Origin: Candidatus Rokuibacteriota bacterium
Lineage (GTDB): Bacteria > Methylomirabilota > Methylomirabilia > Rokubacteriales > CSP1-6
Reading direction: 5' to 3'
Length of the DNA: 7,149 bases
Assembly (NCBI GenBank): GCA_016179165.1
Contig: JACORX010000320.1
Location: 1 to 7,149, forward strand
In this document: positions 1 through 7,149 of the stretch, piece after piece
Position numbering within the stretch: position 1 is the first letter of the stretch
Layout of the letters: each line of letters opens with the position of its first letter
The notes under the pieces: model-generated
Database searches by the model: none
The model's input: the letters and a program-made list of their open reading frames with translations, nothing else
What the model was told of the DNA's origin: nothing
Program-made: the position numbers and the translations under genes

Positions 1-499
1 CATCCACACCGACACGGGCTCCTTCCGCTACTCCAACACGACGCCCCGCACGTTCCGGATCGCGGCGGAGCTGGCGGCGGCCGGCGCGGACCCGGCCCTC
101 GTCTCCGACCGCCTCTACCAGCAGCGTGCCGGCGACTCGCTGGTCCAGCTTGGCGAGGTCTTGCGGCGGGTCGAGATCAGCGACGACGGGCAGGTCGCGT
201 GGCTCTGCGTACCGCGCGGTCTCGTCTCGCGCGAGTTCCTCGAGGCCGAGGACCTCGTCGGCTATCCGCGCTCGGTGCGCGGGGTCAAGGTCGCGGTGCT
301 GTTCAGCGAAGAGGCGCCGGGGAAGGTCAAGGCGAGCCTGCGCGGCAAGGGCGACGTGCCGGTCAACGCCATCGCCCATCGCTTCGGTGGCGGCGGCCAC
401 GAGAACGCCGCAGGCTGCACGCTGTTGGGCACGCTGGCCGAGGCATCGGCGACCCTGCTCGAAGTCGTGCGCGAGTCGCTGGGCGCCGCGCGGCCGTGA
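1..499 (+). CDS. nrnA: DHH/DHHA1 phosphoesterase, NrnA-like oligoribonuclease/pAp phosphatase (3' part only)
   Basis: The open frame runs in from the left edge (first whole codon at base 2) to TGA at 497-499, giving 165 residues, about the C-terminal half of a family that is usually 310-340 residues. It opens with TDTGSFRYSNT, the late DHH-domain motif, and ends with a DHHA1 domain containing KGDVPVNAIAHRFGGGGHEN followed by AAGC, the substrate-binding GGGH loop. The N-terminal DHH motif and most metal ligands lie outside the window. NrnA-type enzymes are cytoplasmic, metal-dependent phosphoesterases that degrade 2-5 nt RNA and often dephosphorylate 3'-phosphoadenosine 5'-phosphate. In many bacteria the gene sits between rbfA and truB, as expected here. 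The stop overlaps the truB start (GTGA), which suggests translational coupling. A related DHH enzyme with another substrate, such as a cyclic dinucleotide, cannot be excluded from this half, but the position favours NrnA. Confidence 0.9.
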   Translation, partial: IHTDTGSFRYSNTTPRTFRIAAELAAAGADPALVSDRLYQQRAGDSLVQLGEVLRRVEISDDGQVAWLCVPRGLVSREFLEAEDLVGYPRSVRGVKVAVLFSEEAPGKVKASLRGKGDVPVNAIAHRFGGGGHENAAGCTLLGTLAEASATLLEVVRESLGAARP

Positions 500-1422
500 A
501 TCGAGAAGTGATCCAGGCCGGGCGCTCCGGCGTGCTGCCGGTCGACAAGGGCGCCGGGCTCACGTCCTTCCAGGTTGTGGCGCATCTGCGCCGATTGCTT
601 CGCGCGCCCAGGATCGGTCACGGCGGCACGCTCGACCCGGCGGCTACTGGCCTTTTGCCCATCCTGGTCGGCGAGGCCACGAAGCTCACGCCCTACCTCG
701 TGGACCTCGACAAGGAATACCTCGCGACGGTGCGACTCGGCGTCACGACCGACACCCAGGACCTCTCGGGGGCGATGCTCGAGACGCGGCCGGTGCCAGG
801 CCTCGGCGTCGCGGACGTCGAGCGGGCGCTCCTCGTCTTCGTCGGGAGCATCCGCCAGGTGCCGCCCATGTACTCCGCGCTCCACCACGAGGGCCGCCGG
901 CTCTACGAGCTGGCGCGCGAGGGAGTCGAGGTCGAGCGGCGACCGCGAGAGGTGAGGGTCCACTCGATCGTGCTCGAATCTGTCGCGCTGCCGGACTTCA
1001 CTATTCGAGTCTGTTGCGGCAAGGGCTTTTACGTCCGGACGCTCGCCGCCGATCTCGGCGCGGTGCTCGGGCCCGGCGGCGCGTTGGCGTCGCTTGTGCG
1101 TACGCGCGTGGGTCCGTACCGCCTGGAAAACGCGGTGACGTGGGAGTCCGTGCGCGAGGCCCGCGACGGCGGCGCGCTCTGGCCCCGCCTGCTCCCGCCC
1201 GACTCGGCGCTCGACGTTATGCAGGAGGCGCGGCTGTCGTCGGACGGCGCACGCGCCTTCGTCAACGGGCAGTCGGTGACGGACCCCGGCGCGCCCGGCC
1301 CCGTCCGCGTGTACGGCCCGGATGGCGTCTTCCTCGGGATCGGCGCGCGGCGCGGCGCACACGTCAAGCCTGAACGGCTCCTCCATGCGGATCCTCCGCG
1401 GCCTCGCGTCCTACCCGCCTGA
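496..1422 (+). CDS. truB: tRNA pseudouridine(55) synthase TruB
   Basis: This is a 308-residue protein of normal length for bacterial TruB. It isomerises U55 in the T-loop of tRNAs to pseudouridine in the cytoplasm. Visible motifs are GVLPVDKGAGLTSF (residues 12-25), GHGGTLDPAATGLLP (41-55) with catalytic Asp47, KEY at 73-75 followed by LGVTTDTQDLSG (81-92), QVPPMYSAL (121-129), and the motif around GKGFYVRTLAADLG (175-188). A PUA-like C-terminal region runs from about residue 245 to KPERLL (291-296). The GTG start at 496 overlaps the upstream TGA by four bases, and the residues before GVLPVDK are few, as expected. No Shine-Dalgarno is visible, so coupled re-initiation is likely. A second GTG at 508 is a possible but less attractive start. 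The last 12 residues (from about 297) are an unconserved-looking tail coded in the overlap with ribF. Confidence 0.96.
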   Translation: MNREVIQAGRSGVLPVDKGAGLTSFQVVAHLRRLLRAPRIGHGGTLDPAATGLLPILVGEATKLTPYLVDLDKEYLATVRLGVTTDTQDLSGAMLETRPVPGLGVADVERALLVFVGSIRQVPPMYSALHHEGRRLYELAREGVEVERRPREVRVHSIVLESVALPDFTIRVCCGKGFYVRTLAADLGAVLGPGGALASLVRTRVGPYRLENAVTWESVREARDGGALWPRLLPPDSALDVMQEARLSSDGARAFVNGQSVTDPGAPGPVRVYGPDGVFLGIGARRGAHVKPERLLHADPPRPRVLPA

Positions 1423-2347
1423 CCTTCGCCCCTGCGTGGCGGCGCTGGGCGCCTTCGACGGCATCCATCTCGCCCATGCGAAGCTCATCACGACGGCCGT
1501 CGCGCGGGGCCGTGCCCTCGGCCTGCCCTCGGTCGTCTGCACCTTCGACCCTTCTCCGGCGAGCGTGCTGTGGCCGGAGCGGGCGCCGCTGCCCATCGCC
1601 ACCATCGAGGGGAACCTTGGGCGGATGGACGGCTTGGGCGCCGATGCGGCGCTGGTCATCCCCTTCACGCTCGAATTTTCACGCATGGAGGCCGAGGCCT
1701 TCGTGAGCGACGTGCTCGCAGGCACGCTCGGTGCCCGGGAGATCGTCGTGGGTTACAATCACACCTTCGGCCACGACGCACGCGGCACGGCGGCACTCCT
1801 GACCGAGCTCGGGCCCCAGCACGGTTTCGCCGCGCGCGTGCTGCCGCCGCTCAGGTTGCGCGGGCAGACCGTCTCATCGAGCGCCATTCGCGCACTGCTA
1901 CACGAAGGCGACGTCGCCCATGCGGCCGAGCTGCTCGGCCACCCCTACACCGTCACGGGCGCCGTCCTGCGCGGGGCGGGGAGGGGGAGGACGCTCGGCT
2001 TCCCCACGGCCAACCTCCGGCCTGGCAGACCGCTCGCGCTGGGGCCGGGCGTCTACGTCGCGCGGGCGACCTGGGTCGGAATTGAGGCCGGCAGTGGGAA
2101 TGGTGGCGCGGCCGACGCCGTGGTCAACGTCGGCTACCGGCCGACCTTCGGCGAGAACCAGTACTGGGTCGAAGCCTACCTCCTCGACTTCTCGGGCAAC
2201 CTCTACGACCGGACGCTCAGGCTCGAGTTCCTGGACCGCATCCGGCCCGAGATGAAGTTTTCCGGGGCGGACGAGCTCAAGCGCCAGGTGGCGGCCGACA
2301 TCGAGGCCGCGCGAGCACGCCGGGTTGGTCGCGCCGCGTTGCCGTGA
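1385..2347 (+). CDS. ribF: Bifunctional riboflavin kinase/FMN adenylyltransferase (FAD synthetase)
   Basis: This 320-residue protein makes FMN from riboflavin and ATP, then FAD from FMN and ATP. The N-terminal FMN adenylyltransferase domain (about 15-180) shows GAFDGIHLAH (22-31), TFDPSP (53-58), VIPFT (91-95), VVGYNHTFG (121-129) and VSSSAIRALL (163-172). The C-terminal riboflavin kinase domain (about 185-312) shows GRTLGFPTANL (201-211), GPGVYVA (220-226), VNVGYRPTFGENQYWVEAYL with probable catalytic Glu263, and KFSGADELKRQVAADIEAAR (291-310). The ATG at 1385 is chosen because MRILRGL matches the usual RibF N-terminus; it overlaps truB by 38 bp and has no clear Shine-Dalgarno. An in-frame ATG at 1322 would add 21 Ser/Gly/Ala-rich residues and a longer overlap. 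The one oddity is Ala30 in HLAH, where the family normally has HxGH. Both histidines (28 and 31) are kept, so the enzyme is probably functional. Confidence 0.95.
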   Translation: MRILRGLASYPPDLRPCVAALGAFDGIHLAHAKLITTAVARGRALGLPSVVCTFDPSPASVLWPERAPLPIATIEGNLGRMDGLGADAALVIPFTLEFSRMEAEAFVSDVLAGTLGAREIVVGYNHTFGHDARGTAALLTELGPQHGFAARVLPPLRLRGQTVSSSAIRALLHEGDVAHAAELLGHPYTVTGAVLRGAGRGRTLGFPTANLRPGRPLALGPGVYVARATWVGIEAGSGNGGAADAVVNVGYRPTFGENQYWVEAYLLDFSGNLYDRTLRLEFLDRIRPEMKFSGADELKRQVAADIEAARARRVGRAALP

Positions 2348-2352
2348 GCGGC

Positions 2353-2381
2353 TTTACACCCTGCGGCGCCCGTGGTAAACT
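2353..2381 (+). promoter_or_regulatory. Probable sigma-70-type promoter for rpsO(-pnp)
   Basis: A -35 element TTTACA (2353-2358, five of six consensus bases) and a -10 element TAAACT (2376-2381, four of six) are separated by exactly 17 bp. A TG at 2373-2374 gives an extended -10 (TGgTAAACT). It begins six bases after the ribF stop, in a locally less GC-rich patch. Transcription would start near 2387-2390, leaving a leader of about 105 nt before rpsO. rpsO commonly has its own promoter even where read-through from the nusA-infB operon occurs. The call rests on pattern and position only. Confidence 0.65.
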
Positions 2382-2387
2382 CCGTTT

Positions 2388-2492
2388 GTCCTTGAACGTT
2401 TAGGCCATCCACACGAACCCGTCCTATCGGAGCCGCAGTCAGGGCCCTGGGGGCGTGGCGATTGGGGGGGGAACCCCCGGGAGGATCCGCGC
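2388..2492 (+). promoter_or_regulatory. rpsO 5' leader, candidate S15 autoregulatory region
   Basis: The predicted rpsO leader contains a run of eight G (2464-2471), then AA and five C (2474-2478). This can fold into a 5-bp G/C stem (2465-2469 with 2474-2478) capped by GGAA, a GNRA-type tetraloop. It lies directly against the Shine-Dalgarno (2479-2485). A second G run (2449-2453) could compete for the same C run. UCCU at 2422-2425 is complementary to AGGA (2482-2485) of the Shine-Dalgarno, a possible sequestering pair. S15 represses its own translation through leader RNA in several phyla, using structurally different RNAs, so this is a reasonable candidate. The pairings were read by eye and no known S15 leader class was matched. 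Confidence 0.4.
2479..2485 (+). promoter_or_regulatory. Strong ribosome binding site of rpsO
   Basis: GGGAGGA contains a full GGAGG core (2480-2484) and lies eight bases (2485-2492) before the ATG at 2493. It fixes the rpsO start and directly follows the leader hairpin, so folding upstream could affect ribosome access. Confidence 0.85.
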
Positions 2493-2762
2493 ATGAAGTT
2501 GTCCGTAGAGAGGAAGAAGGGCCTCATCGAGCAGTTCAAGACCCACGACGGGGACACCGGGTCACCCGAGGTGCAGATCGCGCTCCTGTCCGAACGGATC
2601 AACGGGCTGACGGACCACTTCAAGACCCATCAGAAAGATCACCACTCGCGTCGCGGCCTGCTCATGCTGATCGGCAAGCGCCGCGGACTGCTCGAGTACC
2701 TGCGCAAGAAGGACACGGAGCGCTACCGACTTGTGACGGATAAGCTCGGAATCCGCAAGTGA
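2493..2762 (+). CDS. rpsO: 30S ribosomal protein S15
   Basis: The protein has 89 residues, exactly the usual length of S15. S15 is a primary binder of 16S rRNA that nucleates assembly of the 30S platform and also contributes to an intersubunit bridge. The diagnostic segments are present: DTGSPEVQIALLSERI near the start, then H41/H45-region residues with KDHHSRRGLL, the rRNA-contacting loop, followed by GKRRGLLEYLRKKD and the terminal KLGIRK. The four-helix pattern is intact. The start is set by ATG at 2493 and the GGAGG eight bases upstream. It has its own probable promoter and leader and is followed by pnp after a 174-bp gap, the same rpsO-pnp pairing seen in E. coli and Bacillus. Nothing in the protein is unusual. 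Confidence 0.99.
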   Translation: MKLSVERKKGLIEQFKTHDGDTGSPEVQIALLSERINGLTDHFKTHQKDHHSRRGLLMLIGKRRGLLEYLRKKDTERYRLVTDKLGIRK

Positions 2763-2777
2763 CCGCTGGCCCCGACT

Positions 2778-2814
2778 GGAGCCGACCCTCGACGGCCCGG
2801 CCGGGCCGGGCTCC
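2778..2814 (+). other. GC-rich nested stem-loop after rpsO (processing site or attenuator)
   Basis: An outer 6-bp stem GGAGCC/GGCTCC (2778-2783 with 2809-2814) encloses a 9-base left bulge (2784-2792) and a perfect 16-bp palindrome at 2793-2808. The palindrome folds as a 6-bp all-GC stem (2793-2798 with 2803-2808) with a GGCC loop. No run of T follows, so it does not look like a classical intrinsic terminator. It may protect the rpsO 3' end, cause partial attenuation, or be cut by RNase III, by analogy with the E. coli rpsO-pnp junction. The function is inferred. Confidence 0.55.
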
Positions 2815-2863
2815 CACGACCCACGTTTCCCACACCCCTGAGTCAGCCCCGGCACCGCCTGCT

Positions 2864-2880
2864 GCCGCCTCAACGGCGGC
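2864..2880 (+). other. Second GC hairpin in the pnp leader
   Basis: GCCGCC (2864-2869) pairs perfectly with GGCGGC (2875-2880) around a five-base loop TCAAC. It lies about 57 bases before the pnp start and is followed by further CGCCGCCGC sequence that can shift register. No T-tract follows. It could contribute to the structured pnp 5' leader; its function is unknown. Confidence 0.45.
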
Positions 2881-2919
2881 CGCCGCCGCTTCGTCGGCTG
2901 CTTCCACGCCTCATTGGCT

Positions 2920-2924
2920 GGAGA
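2920..2924 (+). promoter_or_regulatory. Ribosome binding site of pnp, with wide spacing
   Basis: GGAGA (2920-2924) is the only Shine-Dalgarno-like sequence before the pnp ATG, and its 12-base spacing is longer than usual. GAGA (2921-2924) is complementary to TCTC (2933-2936) next to the start codon. That weak 4-bp pairing could either hide the site or bring it closer to the ATG. Confidence 0.55.
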
Positions 2925-2936
2925 AAGATTGATCTC

Positions 2937-5090
<2,154 letters not shown>

Positions 5091-5097
5091 CGCCGGT

Positions 5098-5106
5098 GGA
5101 GAGGAG
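5098..5106 (+). promoter_or_regulatory. Ribosome binding site deciding the GTG start of the M16 gene
   Basis: GGAGAGGAG lies just after the pnp stop, and its last GGAG (5103-5106) is eight bases before GTG at 5115. The good spacing supports this GTG as the true start and shows that the gene can be translated independently of pnp. Confidence 0.75.
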
Positions 5107-5114
5107 CAGGGCCC

Positions 5115-6398
5115 GTGGCATCGCCTAGCCGGGCGGAGGCGTACCGCAAGACGGCGCTGCCGAACGGCATCCGCGTCGTCACGGAGTCGCTGCCCTGGGT
5201 CCGTTCCGTCGCGGTCGGCATCTGGGTCGAGACGGGCTCGCGCGTCGAGCCCCTCGAGCGCGGCGGCATCTCCCACCTGATCGAGCACCTCGTCTTCAAG
5301 GGCACCGACACCCGCTCGGCCGAGGACATCGCCCGCGCGATCGACTCGGTGGGCGGGCAGATGGACGCCTTCACCGCCAAGGAGCACACCTGCTTCTACG
5401 TCAGCGTGCTCGACGAGCATCTGGAGATGGCGGCCGAGCTCCTGGCCGACGTCCTCCTGCGGTCCCGCTTCGCTCCCGGCGACATCGAGCGCGAGAAGGC
5501 GGTGGTCTTCCAGGAGATCAAGATGGTGGAGGACACGCCGGACGACCTGGTCCACGACCTGTTCCTGGAGAAGGCTTGGCCGGGGCACCCGCTCGGGCGG
5601 CCGATCCTCGGGCGGCGTGACGTGGTTGCGGTGCTCGACCGCGACACGATCCTGAGCCACTTCCACGCCGAGTACGCCCCGGCACACGTGACCGTCGCCG
5701 TGGCCGGCAACGCAGAGCACGCGCGCGTCGTGGACGCCTTCGCCAGTCACTTCGAGGGCTTTACCCGGCCCGCGGTCCAGCATGCGAGCGCGGCCCCGAC
5801 CTTGCTGCCGGGCGTGCACATGGTCTCCAAGCCGCTCGAGCAGGTGCAGGTGGTCCTGGGTTTCCCCGGCGTGTCGGACACGGCGCCCGAACGTTACGCG
5901 CTTTACCTGTTAAACGACATCATGGGCGGCAGCATGTCCTCCCGCCTCTTCCAGGAGGTGCGCGAGCGCCAGGGGCTCGTGTACTCCGTTCATTCGGGCG
6001 CCCAGCAGTTCCGCGACAGCGGTCTTCTCTATCTCTACGCCGGCACGGAAGCGGGCAACTTCGGCAAGGTGCTCAAGGCATTCCTCCACGAGGTGCGCGC
6101 GCTCAAGAAGGACGGGGTCACGGCCGACGAGCTCGCCCGCGCGAAGGACCACCTCAAGGGCAACCTCATGCTCTCGCTCGAGTCGTCGTCCTCCAGGATG
6201 AACCGGCTCGCGAGGCAGGAGCTGCGCTTCGGGGCCTTCCACTCGGTGGACGAGATGCTGACCCAGATCGACCGGGTGCGCCCCGACGAGGTCGAGGCCC
6301 TGATCCATCGCGTGCTCGACGAGGAGCAGCTCTGCCTCGTCACGCTGGGCCCCGTGGACAAGAGAAACCTTCCGAGAGAGTTTGGCGCCCAGACATGA
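5115..6398 (+). CDS. M16 family zinc metallopeptidase (pitrilysin/processing-peptidase-like)
   Basis: This 427-residue, single-chain, short-form M16 peptidase contains two homologous halves. The N-terminal half carries the inverted zinc motif HLIEH (54-58: ligands His54 and His58, catalytic Glu57). The third ligand is Glu134 in VFQEI, 76 positions later, and Glu127 (EREK) matches the second conserved acidic residue of mitochondrial processing peptidase. The C-terminal half has GGSMSSRLFQEVRERQGLVY (271-290), the conserved substrate-binding region. No signal peptide is evident, so it is probably cytoplasmic. Such peptidases degrade short or unfolded peptides; the bacterial substrate is generally unknown. 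The gene follows pnp by 24 bp with its own strong Shine-Dalgarno; a pnp-M16 neighbourhood is also known in Bacillus (mlpA/ymxG region). The stop overlaps the purB start. The active site looks intact, so this is not an inactive partner subunit. Confidence 0.95.
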   Translation: MASPSRAEAYRKTALPNGIRVVTESLPWVRSVAVGIWVETGSRVEPLERGGISHLIEHLVFKGTDTRSAEDIARAIDSVGGQMDAFTAKEHTCFYVSVLDEHLEMAAELLADVLLRSRFAPGDIEREKAVVFQEIKMVEDTPDDLVHDLFLEKAWPGHPLGRPILGRRDVVAVLDRDTILSHFHAEYAPAHVTVAVAGNAEHARVVDAFASHFEGFTRPAVQHASAAPTLLPGVHMVSKPLEQVQVVLGFPGVSDTAPERYALYLLNDIMGGSMSSRLFQEVRERQGLVYSVHSGAQQFRDSGLLYLYAGTEAGNFGKVLKAFLHEVRALKKDGVTADELARAKDHLKGNLMLSLESSSSRMNRLARQELRFGAFHSVDEMLTQIDRVRPDEVEALIHRVLDEEQLCLVTLGPVDKRNLPREFGAQT

Positions 6399-7149
6399 TT
6401 CCGCGTTATGCGCGTGCGGAGATGGCCCGGCTCTGGAGCCAGGACGCCAAGTACGAGGCCTGGCTTCGGGTCGAGCTGGCCGTGTGCGAGGTCTACGCGA
6501 AGCGCGGCATCATCCCGGTTGACGCTCTCGGCCGGATCAAGGCCAAGGCCCGGGTGGACGCGGCGCGGATCGACGACATCGAAGCCATGACCCGCCATGA
6601 CGTCATCGCTTTCCTGACCAACATCGAGGAGTCGATCGGGGCGGATTCTCGCTACGTCCACATCGGCATGACGTCCTCCGACGTCCTGGACACGGCGCTC
6701 GCCGTGCAGCTCCAGCAGGCCTGCGAGGTGCTGCTGGGCGACCTCGATCGATTCCGCACCGCGCTTCGCACGCTGGCGCTCCGCCACAAGGGCACGCTCT
6801 GCGTCGGGCGCAGCCATGGCGTCCACGCCGAGCCCATGGTGTTCGGGCTCAAGCCTGCGCTGTGGTATGCGGAGGCCGGGCGAAACATCGAGCGGCTCAA
6901 GCGTGCCAAAGAGGCGGTGAGGGTCGGGAAGATCTCCGGGGCGATCGGCACCTTCGCCCACGTCGACCCCGACATCGAGGAGGAGGTCTGCCGCCTGCTC
7001 GATCTCGAGCCCGATCCGATCTCGACCCAGGTCGTCCAGCGCGACCGCCACGCTGAGCTGTGCTCCGTTCTCGCGATTGTCGCCGCCTCTCTCGAGAAGG
7101 TCGCCGTCGAGATCCGCTCGCTCCAGCGTACCGAGATCCTGGAGGCCGA
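6395..7149 (+). CDS. purB: Adenylosuccinate lyase (5' part, runs off the right edge)
   Basis: The frame opens at ATG 6395, overlapping the M16 stop as ATGA, and stays open to the window end, giving 251 whole codons of a protein usually 430-450 residues long. PurB cleaves SAICAR to AICAR and adenylosuccinate to AMP, each time releasing fumarate, in purine synthesis. MIPRYARAEMARLWSQDAKY is a typical N-terminus. His68 in TRHDVIAF, His89 in VHIGMTSSDVLDTA and His141 in GRSHGVHAEP fall at the same numbers as the key histidines of the Bacillus enzyme. KISGAIGTFAH (179-189) is also present. The mobile signature loop with the catalytic Ser lies beyond the edge, so completeness cannot be judged. There is no separate Shine-Dalgarno close to the start; translation is probably coupled to the protease gene. 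Confidence 0.96.
   Translation, partial: MIPRYARAEMARLWSQDAKYEAWLRVELAVCEVYAKRGIIPVDALGRIKAKARVDAARIDDIEAMTRHDVIAFLTNIEESIGADSRYVHIGMTSSDVLDTALAVQLQQACEVLLGDLDRFRTALRTLALRHKGTLCVGRSHGVHAEPMVFGLKPALWYAEAGRNIERLKRAKEAVRVGKISGAIGTFAHVDPDIEEEVCRLLDLEPDPISTQVVQRDRHAELCSVLAIVAASLEKVAVEIRSLQRTEILEA

Noticed and set aside
126..1373. 415-codon plus-strand open frame overlapping nrnA and truB
   Set aside because: It is an Arg/Ala/Ser-rich alternate reading of two genes whose own frames carry clear family motifs.
1322..1384. Upstream in-frame ATG as the ribF start
   Set aside because: It adds 21 Ser/Gly/Ala-rich residues not typical of RibF and extends the overlap with truB to about 100 bp; the ATG at 1385 gives the normal N-terminus.
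262..1386. 374-codon minus-strand open frame opposite nrnA and truB
   Set aside because: It is antisense to conserved genes and has no recognisable domain or upstream signals.
2763..2936. Intrinsic terminator or separate promoter between rpsO and pnp
   Set aside because: The hairpins lack a T-tract, and no -35/-10 pair with acceptable spacing was found in this GC-rich spacer.
6035..7051. 338-codon minus-strand open frame opposite the M16 gene and purB
   Set aside because: Shadow of conserved coding sequence, with no domain seen.

Overview
This window is a high-GC (roughly two-thirds G+C by eye), fully forward-oriented stretch of bacterial housekeeping genes. The order is: 3' end of a DHH/DHHA1 phosphoesterase (nrnA-like), truB, ribF, rpsO, pnp, an M16 zinc metalloprotease gene, and the 5' part of purB. 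It is the downstream half of the widely conserved nusA-infB-rbfA-nrnA-truB-ribF-rpsO-pnp translation/RNA-metabolism cluster; the upstream half would lie left of base 1. The protein sequences look canonical. The organism cannot be named from the window. The GC content and the chain truB-ribF-rpsO-pnp-M16 joined directly to purB would suit an uncultivated soil or sediment lineage such as Methylomirabilota/Rokubacteria or a deltaproteobacterial relative, but that is a low-confidence inference.

Layout. Bases 1-2347 form a tightly packed block. nrnA and truB share a GTGA stop/start overlap, and ribF starts 38 bp inside the truB end. These genes cover cleavage of short RNA oligonucleotides or pAp, the U55 pseudouridine of tRNA, and FMN/FAD synthesis. 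Bases 2348-2492 are a regulatory gap with a good sigma-70-type promoter (TTTACA, 17 bp, TAAACT with an extended -10 TG) and a leader of about 105 nt. The leader ends in a G/C hairpin lying directly against the rpsO ribosome binding site. rpsO (2493-2762) encodes ribosomal protein S15. Bases 2763-2936 separate rpsO from pnp and contain two strong GC hairpins without a U-tract, suggesting RNA processing or attenuation rather than classical termination. pnp (2937-5090) encodes full-length polynucleotide phosphorylase with all catalytic residues. A short gap with a strong Shine-Dalgarno leads to the M16 protease gene (5115-6398), whose stop overlaps the purB start (ATGA) at 6395.

How they fit together. 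S15, PNPase and the nanoRNase link ribosome assembly and RNA turnover: PNPase degrades RNA from the 3' end and NrnA-type enzymes finish the shortest oligonucleotides. TruB and RibF are tRNA-modification and cofactor genes that commonly ride in this operon. The overlap of an M16 protease gene with purB ties purine synthesis to this cluster. No mobile element, CRISPR array, tRNA, rRNA or defence-like gene was seen, and I found no previously undescribed system. The points most worth checking are the rpsO leader, the rpsO-pnp intergenic hairpins, and a Gly-to-Ala change in the RibF nucleotide-binding motif.
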